DNA of 64,000 nt from Methanosarcinales archaeon (GCA_905339155.1 CAJPFJ010000024.1:1-64000); one strand, 5' to 3'. Counted from the stretch's first letter, positions 35,853 to 45,122 are shown. Numbers and translations are program-made. The notes: generated from the letters alone by a model not told the origin.

Positions 35853-37607
35853 ATGAGAAAAAATATTGACTATGTAAAGAAACTCCCTGTTTCCCCTGGC
35901 GTGTATATCATGAAAGACGGTGAAAACAAGGTGATCTATATCGGAAAAGCAAATTCACTTCGCGGCAGGGTAAGCCAGTATTTCAGGGAGCAGGAATCGC
36001 CTAAAAACCGCCTCCTCATGAAAAATTTTTGGGATTTAGACTATATTACAACTGGCAACGAGATAGAAGCGCTGGTTCTTGAATCAAACCTGATTAAAGA
36101 ACACAGGCCCCGCTATAACGTAAAGCTGCGGGATGATAAAAATTATCCTTTTATAAGGATAACCAACGATATATTCCCGCGCATATGCATTTCCCGGAGA
36201 CGTTTTAGGGATGGGGCACAGTATTTCGGGCCGTATCCGGGTTCAAAATCGGTAAGGGCGATGATCAAAATGGCTTCAAGTCTTGGTATCAGGAGATGCA
36301 AGAAGAAACTACCCTGCCCCCCGTGCCTTAATTATCATATTAAGCAATGTGCTGCACCCTGTCTTGGTAATATTACGAAAGAGGAGTATCATGAAATAAT
36401 AAATAATGTTACAACGTTCCTTAAAGGAAAACACGATCAGTTAATCCAATCACTCAATGCGGAAATGGACAGGCTTTCGCAAATACAGGATTATGAAAAA
36501 GCTGCGCGAATTCGCGACCAGATCAATGCCTTACTTGAACTTTCTGAAAAGCAGCGGGTAAATATTCCAGGCAGGAAAGAACAGGATATTATTGCTTATG
36601 CAGTTAAAGGAAGTTCTGGTAGTGTGCAGGTATTCCATGTAGACGAAGGAATACTCAAAGGGAGGGAGACTTTTTCACTGGACACTGGCGGATCCGAAGA
36701 GAAAGAGATCCTTGCAAGCTTTGTCAAACAATATTACCAGGATGCCAAACCTCCTGAAGAAATAATAATTCCTGTAGAAATAATAGATGAATCAATATCC
36801 CTCTGGCTTTCAGGAAAGGGTTCAAAGGTCAAGACACCAAAAACCAAAGTTGAGAAAGGATTATTGGATCTTGCCATGGAAAATGCCGGAATGCTCCTTA
36901 AACAGGAAATACTTTCACAAAGTCCAGGGGCAAATGAAGAGCTTTCTATTCTTAAGGATGCTTTATCACTTCCCATTCTACCTTCATTAATAGAAGCCTT
37001 TGATATTTCCAACATCAGTGGAACGAATGCAACAGGCTCTCTTGTTTCATTTGAGAATGGTGTCCCGGATAAAAAGAATTACCGAAGGTTCAAGATAAAG
37101 ACTGTTGAAGGTGCGGATGATTATGCTATGATCGGGGAAGTTGTGGGAAGAGCATATTCGAGGCGGATAAAGGAAGGAAAGCGGATGCCTGACCTGATCT
37201 TGATAGATGGTGGAAAGGGTCAGTTAAATGCAGCTCATGATGCTATTTCAAGACTTGGACTGAAATTGAATATTGCAGGCATCGCCAAGGAATTTGAATA
37301 TATTTTTATTCCGGATATGGAATCCCCGGTTATCTTGCCTCGTGATTCACCGGGCCTTAAGTTGCTGCAAAGGATACGGGATGAAGCTCACAGGTTCGCA
37401 CTTGCATATCACAGGAAACTGCGTGGTAAAAAACTCAGCGAGTCTTTGCTGGACAGCATACAGGGAATTGGTGCCCGGAAGAAGCAGGCGCTTTTAAAAT
37501 ATTTCCGGTCAGTCGATGAATTAAGGAAAGCAGATGTCACCGAGATAAAAAAAGTCCCTGGTATAACAGGAAAAGATGCCGAAAATATTCAAAAGTTTTT
37601 ACGATAG
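35853..37607 (+). CDS. uvrC: Excinuclease ABC subunit C
   Basis: 584 aa. Nucleotide excision repair nuclease that makes both incisions after UvrAB. GIY-YIG domain at the start (GVYIMKDG, IYIGKA), Cys-rich segment CKKKLPCPPC...QCAAPC, a UVR helix pair (DYEKAARIRDQINALLE), the RNase H-like C-terminal nuclease (EAFDISNISG, LILIDGGKGQLNAA with catalytic Asp, DEAHRFA) and terminal helix-hairpin-helix motifs. I chose ATG at 35853; an in-frame GTG at 35838 would add five residues. uvrA and uvrB are not in the window. Confidence 0.95.
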   Translation: MRKNIDYVKKLPVSPGVYIMKDGENKVIYIGKANSLRGRVSQYFREQESPKNRLLMKNFWDLDYITTGNEIEALVLESNLIKEHRPRYNVKLRDDKNYPFIRITNDIFPRICISRRRFRDGAQYFGPYPGSKSVRAMIKMASSLGIRRCKKKLPCPPCLNYHIKQCAAPCLGNITKEEYHEIINNVTTFLKGKHDQLIQSLNAEMDRLSQIQDYEKAARIRDQINALLELSEKQRVNIPGRKEQDIIAYAVKGSSGSVQVFHVDEGILKGRETFSLDTGGSEEKEILASFVKQYYQDAKPPEEIIIPVEIIDESISLWLSGKGSKVKTPKTKVEKGLLDLAMENAGMLLKQEILSQSPGANEELSILKDALSLPILPSLIEAFDISNISGTNATGSLVSFENGVPDKKNYRRFKIKTVEGADDYAMIGEVVGRAYSRRIKEGKRMPDLILIDGGKGQLNAAHDAISRLGLKLNIAGIAKEFEYIFIPDMESPVILPRDSPGLKLLQRIRDEAHRFALAYHRKLRGKKLSESLLDSIQGIGARKKQALLKYFRSVDELRKADVTEIKKVPGITGKDAENIQKFLR

Positions 37608-37764
37608 AAATACGAGTCAAAATTGTAGTGGTTGCCACACTCCAGTAACAAAAGACCTGTCCATAAGGATACATAGTTTCACAAAAAATCGTATGAATTT
37701 TTATCATGAACAATCATGACAAGTTTTAAATACAATGAATAATCATTATGTATTGGTGATTAAA

Positions 37765-37899
37765 ATGGAGACTTTAATTCAACCAGAATTTGTAATGAAG
37801 AGGAAGATATGCGAGAATTGCGGTGAAGGCACTTTTGAATTTGGCGATGAACCAAGATTGGAGAAATATTTCTGCACGGATTGCTTGACACCACGATAA
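37765..37899 (+). CDS. 44-aa zinc-finger miniprotein
   Basis: A short frame coding CENCGEG near the middle and CTDC near the end, a CxxC-x(20)-CxxC zinc-ribbon layout, with acidic and aromatic residues between (FEFGDEPRLEKYF). The upstream ~100 bp contain a near-palindrome (AATACA/TGTATT around ATGA-TCAT, about 37728-37753) beside a TATA-like TTTAAATAC, so regulated transcription is likely. Function unknown. Confidence 0.55.
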   Translation: METLIQPEFVMKRKICENCGEGTFEFGDEPRLEKYFCTDCLTPR

Positions 37900-37938
37900 T
37901 AATACCGATTCCTGCAATAAATGCTATGGAGGTATTCT

Positions 37939-38097
37939 ATGGGATGCCAGCACTTTAAAAACACACGTTGCATGCTTGATCCAAAGTTTCATAAACCATC
38001 ACAAACCGAGATTGCCAGCTTCTGTGATACTGAAAATTATTCCGACTGTCCGGTTGTCAATAAATTCAGCGGGCTTGAATGCATGTCTTGCAGTTAA
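37939..38097 (+). CDS. 52-aa Cys-rich miniprotein
   Basis: Starts with ATG preceded at 6 nt by GGAGG (37928-37932), a strong ribosome site. Six Cys: GCQHF, RCML, FCDT, DCPV, ECMSC at the end. Lacks a signal peptide. It follows the zinc-finger miniprotein by 39 bp and converges on the V4R regulator gene 3 bp away. Metal or Fe-S binding is inferred; no family recognised. Confidence 0.6.
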   Translation: MGCQHFKNTRCMLDPKFHKPSQTEIASFCDTENYSDCPVVNKFSGLECMSCS

Positions 38098-38100
38098 TGA

Positions 38101-38844
38101 TCATTCGACTTTTACTTTTTCAATAACGAATTTGCAATTATCATTCCCTGTACCATAACATTCTGTTTCCCTTACACTAAATTCTGATTTCAATTTACTG
38201 GTTAAGACTCCTTCAATGATCCCCTCATCCATGGAACACAATGTTTTTCCCACATCTGGCATTTTACCGCAATGATAACAATCAATAACCGAAATTACTA
38301 TTTGATCGCCCTTTAATAAGGTCATTTCCCCCAGTTCATGTTCCCCCCAAAAAACAGATAGTTCTTCAAGTATGGCTCTTAAACTGCGGGATTTTAGTTC
38401 CGGACCGATCCTAGCTCCAATATTGTACCCGATGGTTTTCAAAATAGGTTTCGGTTCTATTCCATACGCTTCCATTCCATATCGAAGTGCGCAGAAAAGC
38501 TTTTCTTTGAATGAATCCCCGTTCAATATTGAAATGCAATCCATTTGTGTATTATAATGGTTGTTTAAAGGGGTCTGTGAATATGCAAGATAAATCGCAT
38601 TCAAAACAAAAAATTTTTTCCGCTTATCTTTCGGAAATGTTTTTTCCCGGATTAGATCAAGATCCTTAAGATCGTTCAGGTGCACCGAAATCGTGGATTT
38701 TGCCTTCATAGATTTTTCCACAAGTTCATCAAATGATGCAGTCCCGTTTTCCAGGATTTCCAGGATCTTTAATTTTACCGGGCTGTCCAGCGCTATCATA
38801 CCATGATCGGTAGATAAAATAGCTGTAGTCCGGCCGTTTACCAT
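38101..38844 (-). CDS. ArsR-like regulator with V4R sensor domain
   Basis: 247 aa. N-terminal winged helix (LKILEILENGTASFDELVEKS, then KSTISVHLNDLKDLDLI), middle linker, and C-terminal V4R (4-vinyl reductase) domain from about 125: CYHCGKMPDVGKTLC, EGIIEGVL and ECYGTGNDNCKF. The four Cys of V4R domains bind zinc or another ligand and the fold senses small hydrocarbons or porphyrin-like molecules in other proteins. The likely operator is at 38853-38879, just before its start, so autoregulation is probable; neighbours are Cys-rich miniproteins and a methyltransferase. Confidence 0.8.
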   Translation of the reverse strand: MVNGRTTAILSTDHGMIALDSPVKLKILEILENGTASFDELVEKSMKAKSTISVHLNDLKDLDLIREKTFPKDKRKKFFVLNAIYLAYSQTPLNNHYNTQMDCISILNGDSFKEKLFCALRYGMEAYGIEPKPILKTIGYNIGARIGPELKSRSLRAILEELSVFWGEHELGEMTLLKGDQIVISVIDCYHCGKMPDVGKTLCSMDEGIIEGVLTSKLKSEFSVRETECYGTGNDNCKFVIEKVKVE

Positions 38845-38852
38845 AGAGTCTA

Positions 38853-38879
38853 AACAGTTTTAGTAATATAAATACTGTT
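38853..38879 (-). promoter_or_regulatory. Inverted-repeat operator of the V4R regulator
   Basis: AACAGT (38853-38858) and ACTGTT (38874-38879) are perfect inverted half-sites 15 bp apart that flank TATA-like sequence on the minus strand, 9 bp upstream of the V4R start. A second palindrome, TTCGT-N6-ACGAA (38879-38894), lies next to it. Suggests repression by dimer binding; the binder is probably the V4R protein itself. Confidence 0.4.
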
Positions 38880-38987
38880 CGTTTATGTACGAAAGTATAT
38901 ATTTCCTTATCATGCAAAATTATATTTGCGGGATTCAATGAAATGCAGGTAACATAAAATATGAGACTATCGATATTATGACACATC

Positions 38988-40007
38988 ATGACCCGTGATA
39001 AACATACCATTAAATTCACAAAACCCATCCTTTCAAATAAAGAAGGTTTGCAGCTTTCAACACCTGAAATAGTTGCAAAATATATAGCGCGAAGGCTAAA
39101 AACGGATATAATCGCAGACCTTGGTTGCGGGATCGGTGGGCAGGTTATATTTTTTGCCAGAGAGTGTAAGAAAGTCTATGCAGTAGAAAGAAACCCTGAA
39201 AAGCTTGAGTATGCAAAAGAAAATTGCAGGCTATATGATGTTGATAATGTTGAATTCATACTCGGAGATGCGCTATCTCCGGAAATAAAAGAAAAAGTAT
39301 CTGATGCTGACATCATTTTTTCCGATCCTGCCAGGCCACTCTCGGAAAAAGAAAGGAGCCTTGAGAATCTTGAGCCATCAATTCCCGAAATAATAAAAAT
39401 ATATTCTGATGTCACACCCGAACTGGCATTCCATGCACCGCCCCAGATGCCGCCTGAGCGGATCGTTCTTGGTTGCGAGCGCGAATATCTTTCTTTGAAC
39501 GGGCAGTTGAACAGGCTGACATTATATTTGGGCTCGCTAAAATCATGTGATAGAAGTGCAGTTGTGCTACCCGGCGGTGAAAGGCTGGGTTCATTAGATG
39601 CCCCCGGGATCAGGAAAAGTCCAATTTGTGATTATCTTTATGAACCCGAGCCTTCTGTTGTTAAAGCAAAGCTCTTGAATGAATTATCGCATAATTTGGC
39701 TAAAGAAAATAAGGATGTGTTTTTCTATAAAGGTGATGACCGGCGGACTCTTTTGACTTCATCAACTCTTATTGATTCAGATTTTTTTAAGGATAGTTAC
39801 AGGGCTATTGCCAATACAGAAAATGACATGACAAAATTAAAAGAGATTTTAAAATCCCAGAAGGCAAAGAATGTTGTCCTGCGTTTTGATATTGATCCTA
39901 AACAATACTGGGAGATAAGGACAAGGCTCGAGGAAGGATTGGCAGGCACACGGACGCTTCATGTATTTGGGTTCGGGAATGAGCTGATCGTGTGCGAAAA
40001 GATATGA
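38988..40007 (+). CDS. Class I SAM methyltransferase (THUMP-like)
   Basis: 339 aa. Motif I ADLGCGIGGQVIFFA at about 45-59, acidic AVERNP for ribose binding, and IIFSDPARP in the position of the catalytic [DN]PP[FY]-like motif. The C-terminal part (~210-339) resembles the THUMP-like domain seen in predicted RNA methyltransferases. Target unknown, probably RNA. Divergent from the V4R regulator. Confidence 0.75.
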   Translation: MTRDKHTIKFTKPILSNKEGLQLSTPEIVAKYIARRLKTDIIADLGCGIGGQVIFFARECKKVYAVERNPEKLEYAKENCRLYDVDNVEFILGDALSPEIKEKVSDADIIFSDPARPLSEKERSLENLEPSIPEIIKIYSDVTPELAFHAPPQMPPERIVLGCEREYLSLNGQLNRLTLYLGSLKSCDRSAVVLPGGERLGSLDAPGIRKSPICDYLYEPEPSVVKAKLLNELSHNLAKENKDVFFYKGDDRRTLLTSSTLIDSDFFKDSYRAIANTENDMTKLKEILKSQKAKNVVLRFDIDPKQYWEIRTRLEEGLAGTRTLHVFGFGNELIVCEKI

Positions 40008-40127
40008 GCGGAAGATAAGACAGATAACATGAGAGGAACTCACCCATTCACTGGGTGCACAATCAGGTATACGGCTGGAAACAGCACCGAAAGGGCACGC
40101 CGGGTGAATGTTTCACATAAATAAACT

Positions 40128-40328
40128 CTAAAAGTTCTTTGTAGTGTAGATTTTTATATGATTTTGTTTTTGAAATCCTTTATCCTCGCTCCATATCCCA
40201 TCAACCCTGGTTTTCATAGCAAGCGCTAGAAAAGGTGTATCATCAGGATCAATATCTTTCATGATATCTTTAGCCTGAACATAGCAATCGGCATATTCAT
40301 CTTTTGGATAAATGGTCTGATTCATCCC
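40128..40328 (-). pseudogene. PIN-domain nuclease remnant
   Basis: Codes only the C-terminal half of a PIN domain: DIDPDDTPFLALAM (second acidic motif) and GIWSEDKGF (third acidic motif), ending in an IKIYTTKNF tail. The N-terminal half with the first catalytic Asp is absent upstream, and no antitoxin gene is adjacent. Likely a truncated VapC-like toxin. Confidence 0.5.
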
Positions 40329-40485
40329 CCACCTGTCGGAAGGTCTTCTCAACCCTTTGAACCATGGAGATAAAGTAACAAGATGCCCCCTGATGACAGC
40401 TTGTAGCTATACCCATATTGCTCAAAACTTTTCGATAAGATTTATGCCTTCATTATCACATAGTTATCAAATAGGAGTGAAAAAT

Positions 40486-40878
40486 ATGAGTTCAGGAAAA
40501 AATACAGAACAAACTAAAGACAAGCATAAAAAAATTGAAATGGGATTAAAATGTCTCAGGGATTTGAACCTTCTTGATAATTTTTTTGATGAGACATGGA
40601 AAGAGGGGACAGAGAAGTTCCTGGATAAATATGAAGACAAAAAATCATTCTATGATATGCCCCTGGAAGAGACTGATAAAGTTTTAGACCAGGTAACTGA
40701 ATGGTTCGGAGACGATTATGGGCTGGCTGTAATCGATGAAGAATTCTGGATGGTTGCTGTGGGCAGCGTAGAAGAAGGGGGCAACAAATGGTGGTTCAAA
40801 ATGAGACTCAAAACGGATGACATAGAGACCGCCAGAAAAGTCATTTTGCTGGATAAGTGCCGGCCCAGCAGATACTAA
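40486..40878 (+). CDS. Small uncharacterised acidic protein
   Basis: 130 aa, soluble, rich in charged residues, no recognised domain. Contains W-rich stretches (TEWFGDDYGLA, FWMVAVGSVEEGGNKWWFKM). Start ATG at 40486 has GGAG about 9 nt upstream; the longer frame back to 40357 lacks signals and was rejected. Its end overlaps the converging hdrB-like gene by 4 bp. Confidence 0.6.
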   Translation: MSSGKNTEQTKDKHKKIEMGLKCLRDLNLLDNFFDETWKEGTEKFLDKYEDKKSFYDMPLEETDKVLDQVTEWFGDDYGLAVIDEEFWMVAVGSVEEGGNKWWFKMRLKTDDIETARKVILLDKCRPSRY

Positions 40879-41789
40879 ACTCTTGAGACAGATATATTTT
40901 TATTCTGTATCTGTGCGATCTTTCTTTCAAATTCAGGGCTCCTGACAGTATTGAGATGCAGCCCGACCTCTTCAGGTGTATAGCCGAATGCCAGCCCAAG
41001 AAGCTGGCTATAATGAACAACCGGGATATTGTAGGTTTTCCCGGCTTTTTCAAGCTCTTCCTGCCCGCCGTCATATTGCAGATGACAAAATGGACATGCT
41101 TCTACAATGCAGTCAACACCAGCTTTTTTCATCCTATCTAATTTATATTCTGTCATCTTAAATGAAGTTTCAAGCATTGCTGAACGCACACCTCCACCAG
41201 CGCCGCAGCAACTGGTTTTTCCTTCATACGGAACACTTACAGCGCCTGTTGCTTCAACAAGGTCATCAAAAAACACCGGGCATTCTGCGCTACCCAGTAA
41301 TCTGTCTTTTGTCGGTTTCAGAAGATGGCATCCGTAATGCACAGCGACTCTTAGTTCAAGTGGTTTCTCAATTAATTTATTCAGGTTTTTTGCGCCGATT
41401 TCTTTATGCAGGAATTCGATTATATGCCTCACCTCTATAGTGCCTTTATACTCCTTATTGATCTTTTTAAGATGTAAATTCACTTCATTTCGAAGAGCTG
41501 CGTCGTTCTTTAAGATATTGTTGGCATCCATGAGTGAACTGAAGCAGCCGTTGCATATAGTTATTATATCTGTGTTATTTTCTTCGGCCAGCACGATATT
41601 TCTTGAGGCGATCGTGAGCCATGTTACTTTATCAAAAGAACGGAATATCCCGGGCGCGGGACAGCATGATGCTTCTTTTAGCTCTTTCCATTTTATCCCC
41701 AGCCTGTCAAGGATCAGCCGTGTGGCTTTTTCAATGCCAGGATAACGGTTCGGGATTACACATCCCAGGAAAAGAGATAAATCCTTCAT
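40875..41789 (-). CDS. Heterodisulfide reductase subunit B-like
   Basis: 304 aa with two CCG (cysteine-rich) domains: SCCPAPG and CNGCFSSL in the first, HYGCHLLKP, CCGAGGGVRS and CPFCHLQYD in the second. In HdrB these Cys hold noncubane [4Fe-4S] clusters that reduce the CoM-S-S-CoB disulfide. Overlaps the HdrC-like gene by 1 bp. HdrA is missing nearby, so it may belong to an alternative Hdr-like complex or share HdrA from elsewhere. Confidence 0.85.
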   Translation of the reverse strand: MKDLSLFLGCVIPNRYPGIEKATRLILDRLGIKWKELKEASCCPAPGIFRSFDKVTWLTIASRNIVLAEENNTDIITICNGCFSSLMDANNILKNDAALRNEVNLHLKKINKEYKGTIEVRHIIEFLHKEIGAKNLNKLIEKPLELRVAVHYGCHLLKPTKDRLLGSAECPVFFDDLVEATGAVSVPYEGKTSCCGAGGGVRSAMLETSFKMTEYKLDRMKKAGVDCIVEACPFCHLQYDGGQEELEKAGKTYNIPVVHYSQLLGLAFGYTPEEVGLHLNTVRSPEFERKIAQIQNKNISVSRV

Positions 41790-42229
41790 TATTTTACCAG
41801 CTCATTAAAACCGCATGATTCAAGAAGTGTTTTTACATCCTTTAGCGCCTGCGGATACTTACGTACAGTTTCAGGCTCCGAAAGCCCGATTTTTTCCCTG
41901 ATGGTTATGTGAATATCATCAATTGGGACGGCATGTCCTGTCTCAATAAGGAATTTGCATACAGCCCTGTGAGCAGGCAAAATACTACCTTTTTTCACGG
42001 CCTGGGCGCGAAGGGAAAGGATGGCATCTGTTACTTTTATACCGCGCGGGCATCTCTCCTGGCAATTGTAGCAGGTCGTGCACATCCACAGATCGAGCTG
42101 GTCTGAGATGTCTTTCTTTATTGAATCTTTAATGATCCTTCTCACATTGAGGCTGGTGTACTTGCCAGAGGGGCAGCTTCCCGTACAGGTGCCGCACTGG
42201 AAACATGTGAGGATTTCGGAGTTTTTCAT
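41789..42229 (-). CDS. Heterodisulfide reductase subunit C-like
   Basis: 146 aa with two [4Fe-4S] motifs: CFQCGTCTGSCP near the start and CTTCYNCQERCP near residues 50-61, the hallmark of HdrC electron-transfer subunits. Forms an hdrC-hdrB pair with the 1-bp-overlapping gene downstream. The 300 bp upstream hold its promoter and a TnpB remnant on the other strand. Confidence 0.88.
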   Translation of the reverse strand: MKNSEILTCFQCGTCTGSCPSGKYTSLNVRRIIKDSIKKDISDQLDLWMCTTCYNCQERCPRGIKVTDAILSLRAQAVKKGSILPAHRAVCKFLIETGHAVPIDDIHITIREKIGLSEPETVRKYPQALKDVKTLLESCGFNELVK

Positions 42230-42405
42230 TGCAGGAATTATGTGAATGCTTGTATTTAAAACTTTGAGAGATCATGAAATGCAGGACATTTCCCATACTT
42301 CAACAAATCAATTCCGTTTTGTATATTTTACATTTTTCATGCAAGCATATAAGGGATAGGCATAACGATAAATAGTTTCAAAACAATACAAAGGTGTTGC
42401 GCAAA

Positions 42406-42519
42406 ATGAGAAAAGCATACACCGCAGGAACTGCGGAATTCAAAGCCTGTCCGAGTAGTCTTACAACTGACACAATGACGCAGGAAGCTCACAGCCTTAC
42501 ATTCACAGATATTCGGTGA
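42406..42519 (+). pseudogene. IS605/IS1341-type TnpB C-terminal remnant
   Basis: 37 codons reading AGTAEFKACPSSLTT and MTQEAHSLTF, a pattern typical of the end of archaeal TnpB (AGT, AC(G), then a QEA tail). The rest of the gene is missing. The region downstream towards 42525 is short and no terminal hairpin could be recognised. Confidence 0.4.
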
Positions 42520-42525
42520 AAATTC

Positions 42526-43257
42526 ATGAAACAGATACAGATCACACTTACACCCCCTGAATCGAAAAGGATCATAGCCATAGGAGTAAAAAATCTCCCT
42601 ATCATCCAGAACGCCCTGGAAAAAGGAAGAATATTGATAACCCTGGGCACAACCAATGCCTATGTCGCAGAAGAACTCACAGGAAAGAAAATAGACCATT
42701 CCAGGTATGCAGCAGGATACATTGGCGAAACAGCCTCTGTTGTCCCGAACGATAAGCGTCTGCCTGCAATTGCCCTTAAAGATGGGAAGGAAGTAAATGC
42801 AGAAACTATCCTGAATGAAATGACATCCAGTGATGTTGTTATTAAGGGAGCAAATGCACTTGATCCTGATGGGATTGCGGGTGTCATGATGGCACATCCG
42901 GTTGGCGGAACTACCGGGGGTTTCATGGGAATTGTAATGGCAAGAGGCATTAATCTTGTAATCCCTGTCGGCCTTGAAAAATCAATTCCCTATTCCGTAA
43001 TAGAGATATCAAAAACCATCGGCATCCAGCGATGCAGTAAAGCTACCGGGCTTCCTGTGGGAATGATGCCTCTGTTCGGTGAAGTTATTACCGAAGTGGA
43101 AGCGCTGATGCTCCTTGGCGCCGAGGATGCTTTTGCAATAGGAGCGGGAGGGATAAACGGCGGTGAAGGCTCGATCACCCTGTGCGTTGTCGGGGAAAAT
43201 GTTGATGAGATATTTGACCTTGTGCAGAAGGTAAAAGAGAAAAAAGGAGAGATGTAA
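42526..43257 (+). CDS. Uncharacterised 243-aa glycine-rich protein
   Basis: Family not recognised. Alternating hydrophobic strands and glycine turns (ILITLGTTNAYVAEEL, GVMMAHPVGGTTGGFMGIVMARG, INGGEGSITLCVVGE) suggest a Rossmann-like, nucleotide-binding fold. No Cys clusters or membrane spans. Begins 6 bp after the TnpB remnant and is followed by a cupin gene 25 bp away on the same strand, so the two may be cotranscribed. Confidence 0.7.
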   Translation: MKQIQITLTPPESKRIIAIGVKNLPIIQNALEKGRILITLGTTNAYVAEELTGKKIDHSRYAAGYIGETASVVPNDKRLPAIALKDGKEVNAETILNEMTSSDVVIKGANALDPDGIAGVMMAHPVGGTTGGFMGIVMARGINLVIPVGLEKSIPYSVIEISKTIGIQRCSKATGLPVGMMPLFGEVITEVEALMLLGAEDAFAIGAGGINGGEGSITLCVVGENVDEIFDLVQKVKEKKGEM

Positions 43258-43282
43258 AAAATACATTACAACCATTTATACT

Positions 43283-43576
43283 ATGTTCATAAAACAGATG
43301 GAGAACGGATTTGACCTTACTAATGAGGCAGAAAACATAGAAGCGGTATATGATACTTCACTTGAGCCTGGACAGGGAATCGAATTACATTTTCATCCCG
43401 ATCTTGAAGAAATATATTATGTCCTCTCAGGGTATGGCACAATGACAATAGGTGATGAAAAACAGGAAATATCACGCAATGATGTCGTGTATATCCCGAA
43501 GCTTGCGCCGCATACACTTCTAAATTCAGGGAATGTGCCGATGCGGTTCATAACGCTGTCAGTGAAAGTGAATTGA
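43283..43576 (+). CDS. Cupin-domain protein
   Basis: 97 aa single cupin. Metal ligands are visible as H36, H38 and E42 or E43 in LHFHPDLEEIYYVLSG and H77 in PKLAPHTLL, the two conserved cupin motifs. Small stand-alone cupins bind metal and may be dioxygenases, isomerases or sensors; substrate unknown. Confidence 0.85.
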   Translation: MFIKQMENGFDLTNEAENIEAVYDTSLEPGQGIELHFHPDLEEIYYVLSGYGTMTIGDEKQEISRNDVVYIPKLAPHTLLNSGNVPMRFITLSVKVN

Positions 43577-43677
43577 AGAAAGTCTTTTAACAACGAAAAG
43601 TCAATATAGATATCCACGATATTGGCAATCGCCAATTTTAATTAGATGCAAACATACAAATTATTATGGAGGTTACT

Positions 43678-44565
43678 ATGAAAAAATGGTACAGAGATTA
43701 CGGGCTTCAGGCTCGCATGTTATTGACAATGTTCCTGCTTGCGGTATTATATCTTGTCTTTCTTGCAGTGATATTGGTTTATGGGGGAGCATGGACAAAT
43801 ATCCTGCTTATTTTTATGATGATAATGCTGTTTGCCCAGTTCTTCTTTTCAGATAAGCTGGTACTATGGAGCACTGGAGGACGAGTTGTCACGGAACAGG
43901 AGGAACCGCGCCTTCATGAAACAGTATCAAGGCTCTGTGCTATTGCCGATCTGCCAAAACCCAAGATCGCTATTGTAGAAAGTAATGTCCCCAATGCTTT
44001 TGCAACAGGCCGCAGCAAGAAAAGTTCGCTTGTGGCTGTTACAACAGCCCTGAAACAAAGATTAAGCCAGCCTGAACTTGAAGCAGTTCTTGCCCATGAG
44101 TTAAGCCATGTAAAGAACCGTGACATGCTTGTGATCACTATTGCAAGTTTCCTGTCCACAGTTGCAGCTTTACTGGTGAGAAACATGCTGTTTTTCGGAA
44201 TGGGTGGAAGGGACGACCGGAAAAATGGCGGCGCTGCTGTGATCATTTTTGTTGTATCGATCATCGTATGGATCGTGAGTTTCCTTCTAATACGAGCACT
44301 TTCCAGATACAGGGAGTTCGCTGCTGACAGGGGCTCGGCAATAATAACAGGCCAGCCAAAAAATCTTGCTTCAGCCCTTATGACCATAAGTGGCGTCATG
44401 GAACGCGTGCCTTCACGTGATCTGCGGGAAGTTGAATCTATGAATGCATTCTTTATCATACCGGCGGTTTCAGGTGATTCCATTATGAACCTCCTATCCA
44501 CGCATCCATCTGTTGAAGCACGCATTCGCGCACTATCTGAAATGGAGCAAAGGATGGAGTTTTAA
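43678..44565 (+). CDS. htpX: Membrane zinc metalloprotease HtpX (M48)
   Basis: 295 aa. Two N-terminal spans (~14-37 and ~40-60), zinc motif HELSH at H140-E141-H144, later spans, and EFAADRGSA carrying the third ligand Glu. Degrades misfolded membrane proteins. The ATG at 43678 is preferred because GGAGG sits 6 nt upstream; an ATG at 43666 would place that site inside the gene. Forms an operon with pspAB and an RNase H gene (1-bp and 4-bp overlaps). Confidence 0.93.
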   Translation: MKKWYRDYGLQARMLLTMFLLAVLYLVFLAVILVYGGAWTNILLIFMMIMLFAQFFFSDKLVLWSTGGRVVTEQEEPRLHETVSRLCAIADLPKPKIAIVESNVPNAFATGRSKKSSLVAVTTALKQRLSQPELEAVLAHELSHVKNRDMLVITIASFLSTVAALLVRNMLFFGMGGRDDRKNGGAAVIIFVVSIIVWIVSFLLIRALSRYREFAADRGSAIITGQPKNLASALMTISGVMERVPSRDLREVESMNAFFIIPAVSGDSIMNLLSTHPSVEARIRALSEMEQRMEF

Positions 44566-45122
44566 TGGGTTTTCTTGATACGCTTCTTGGCAAAAGCAAA
44601 CTTCCAAAGCCAAAACCAGATAAACTTTTTGCAATGTCAACAGCTTACGTCACCCTCAGTTCCAACCTCGGCCTGACATCTAAAGGCGCCGGTATTTGCT
44701 TTAAGCCGCTTGAAGCCTCAGGATTCCAGAATGCAGAACTTGAAATAAATCAATTGCTGCAGCAAAGCTGCAAAGAGACAAATACTCTTCATAATATGAA
44801 AAAAGATTCCTATGGGTATCTGTGGATCACCCTTTCCGACCCGGATTTTGAAGATCTTGTAAGCACGATCTATATGGTCAGTGAGACCCTGACAGACCAC
44901 GGTTTTGGCGAACAGTTGCTCTGCGCGGTCTTTAAATTCAAGGCAGAAAAAGAAGTTTTCTGGATATATAACTTCAAACAGGGAAATTATTATCCATTTG
45001 TGGCTGACGGGAAAAAAAGAGACGCATCATATGAATTCAGGCTTCGCTCCATTATGGAAAAAGAACTGCCGATCGAAAAAGAAACCGAGCGCTGGTACCC
45101 GTTATGGGATATTCCGATATGA
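44565..45122 (+). CDS. pspAB: PspA-associated protein PspAB
   Basis: 185 aa. MGFLDTLLGKSK start, then a mixed fold with FEDLVSTIYMVSETL and the ending YPLWDIPI, the pattern of PspAB proteins which are regularly encoded directly after HtpX in archaea and actinobacteria and take part in membrane-stress responses. Coupled to htpX by a TAATG junction. pspA itself is not in view. Confidence 0.8.
   Translation: MGFLDTLLGKSKLPKPKPDKLFAMSTAYVTLSSNLGLTSKGAGICFKPLEASGFQNAELEINQLLQQSCKETNTLHNMKKDSYGYLWITLSDPDFEDLVSTIYMVSETLTDHGFGEQLLCAVFKFKAEKEVFWIYNFKQGNYYPFVADGKKRDASYEFRLRSIMEKELPIEKETERWYPLWDIPI

Noticed and set aside
40008-40127. Hairpin-rich gap (CACCCA/TGGGTG) as tRNA or IS end
   Set aside because: No cloverleaf and no matching partner repeat; too weak to call.
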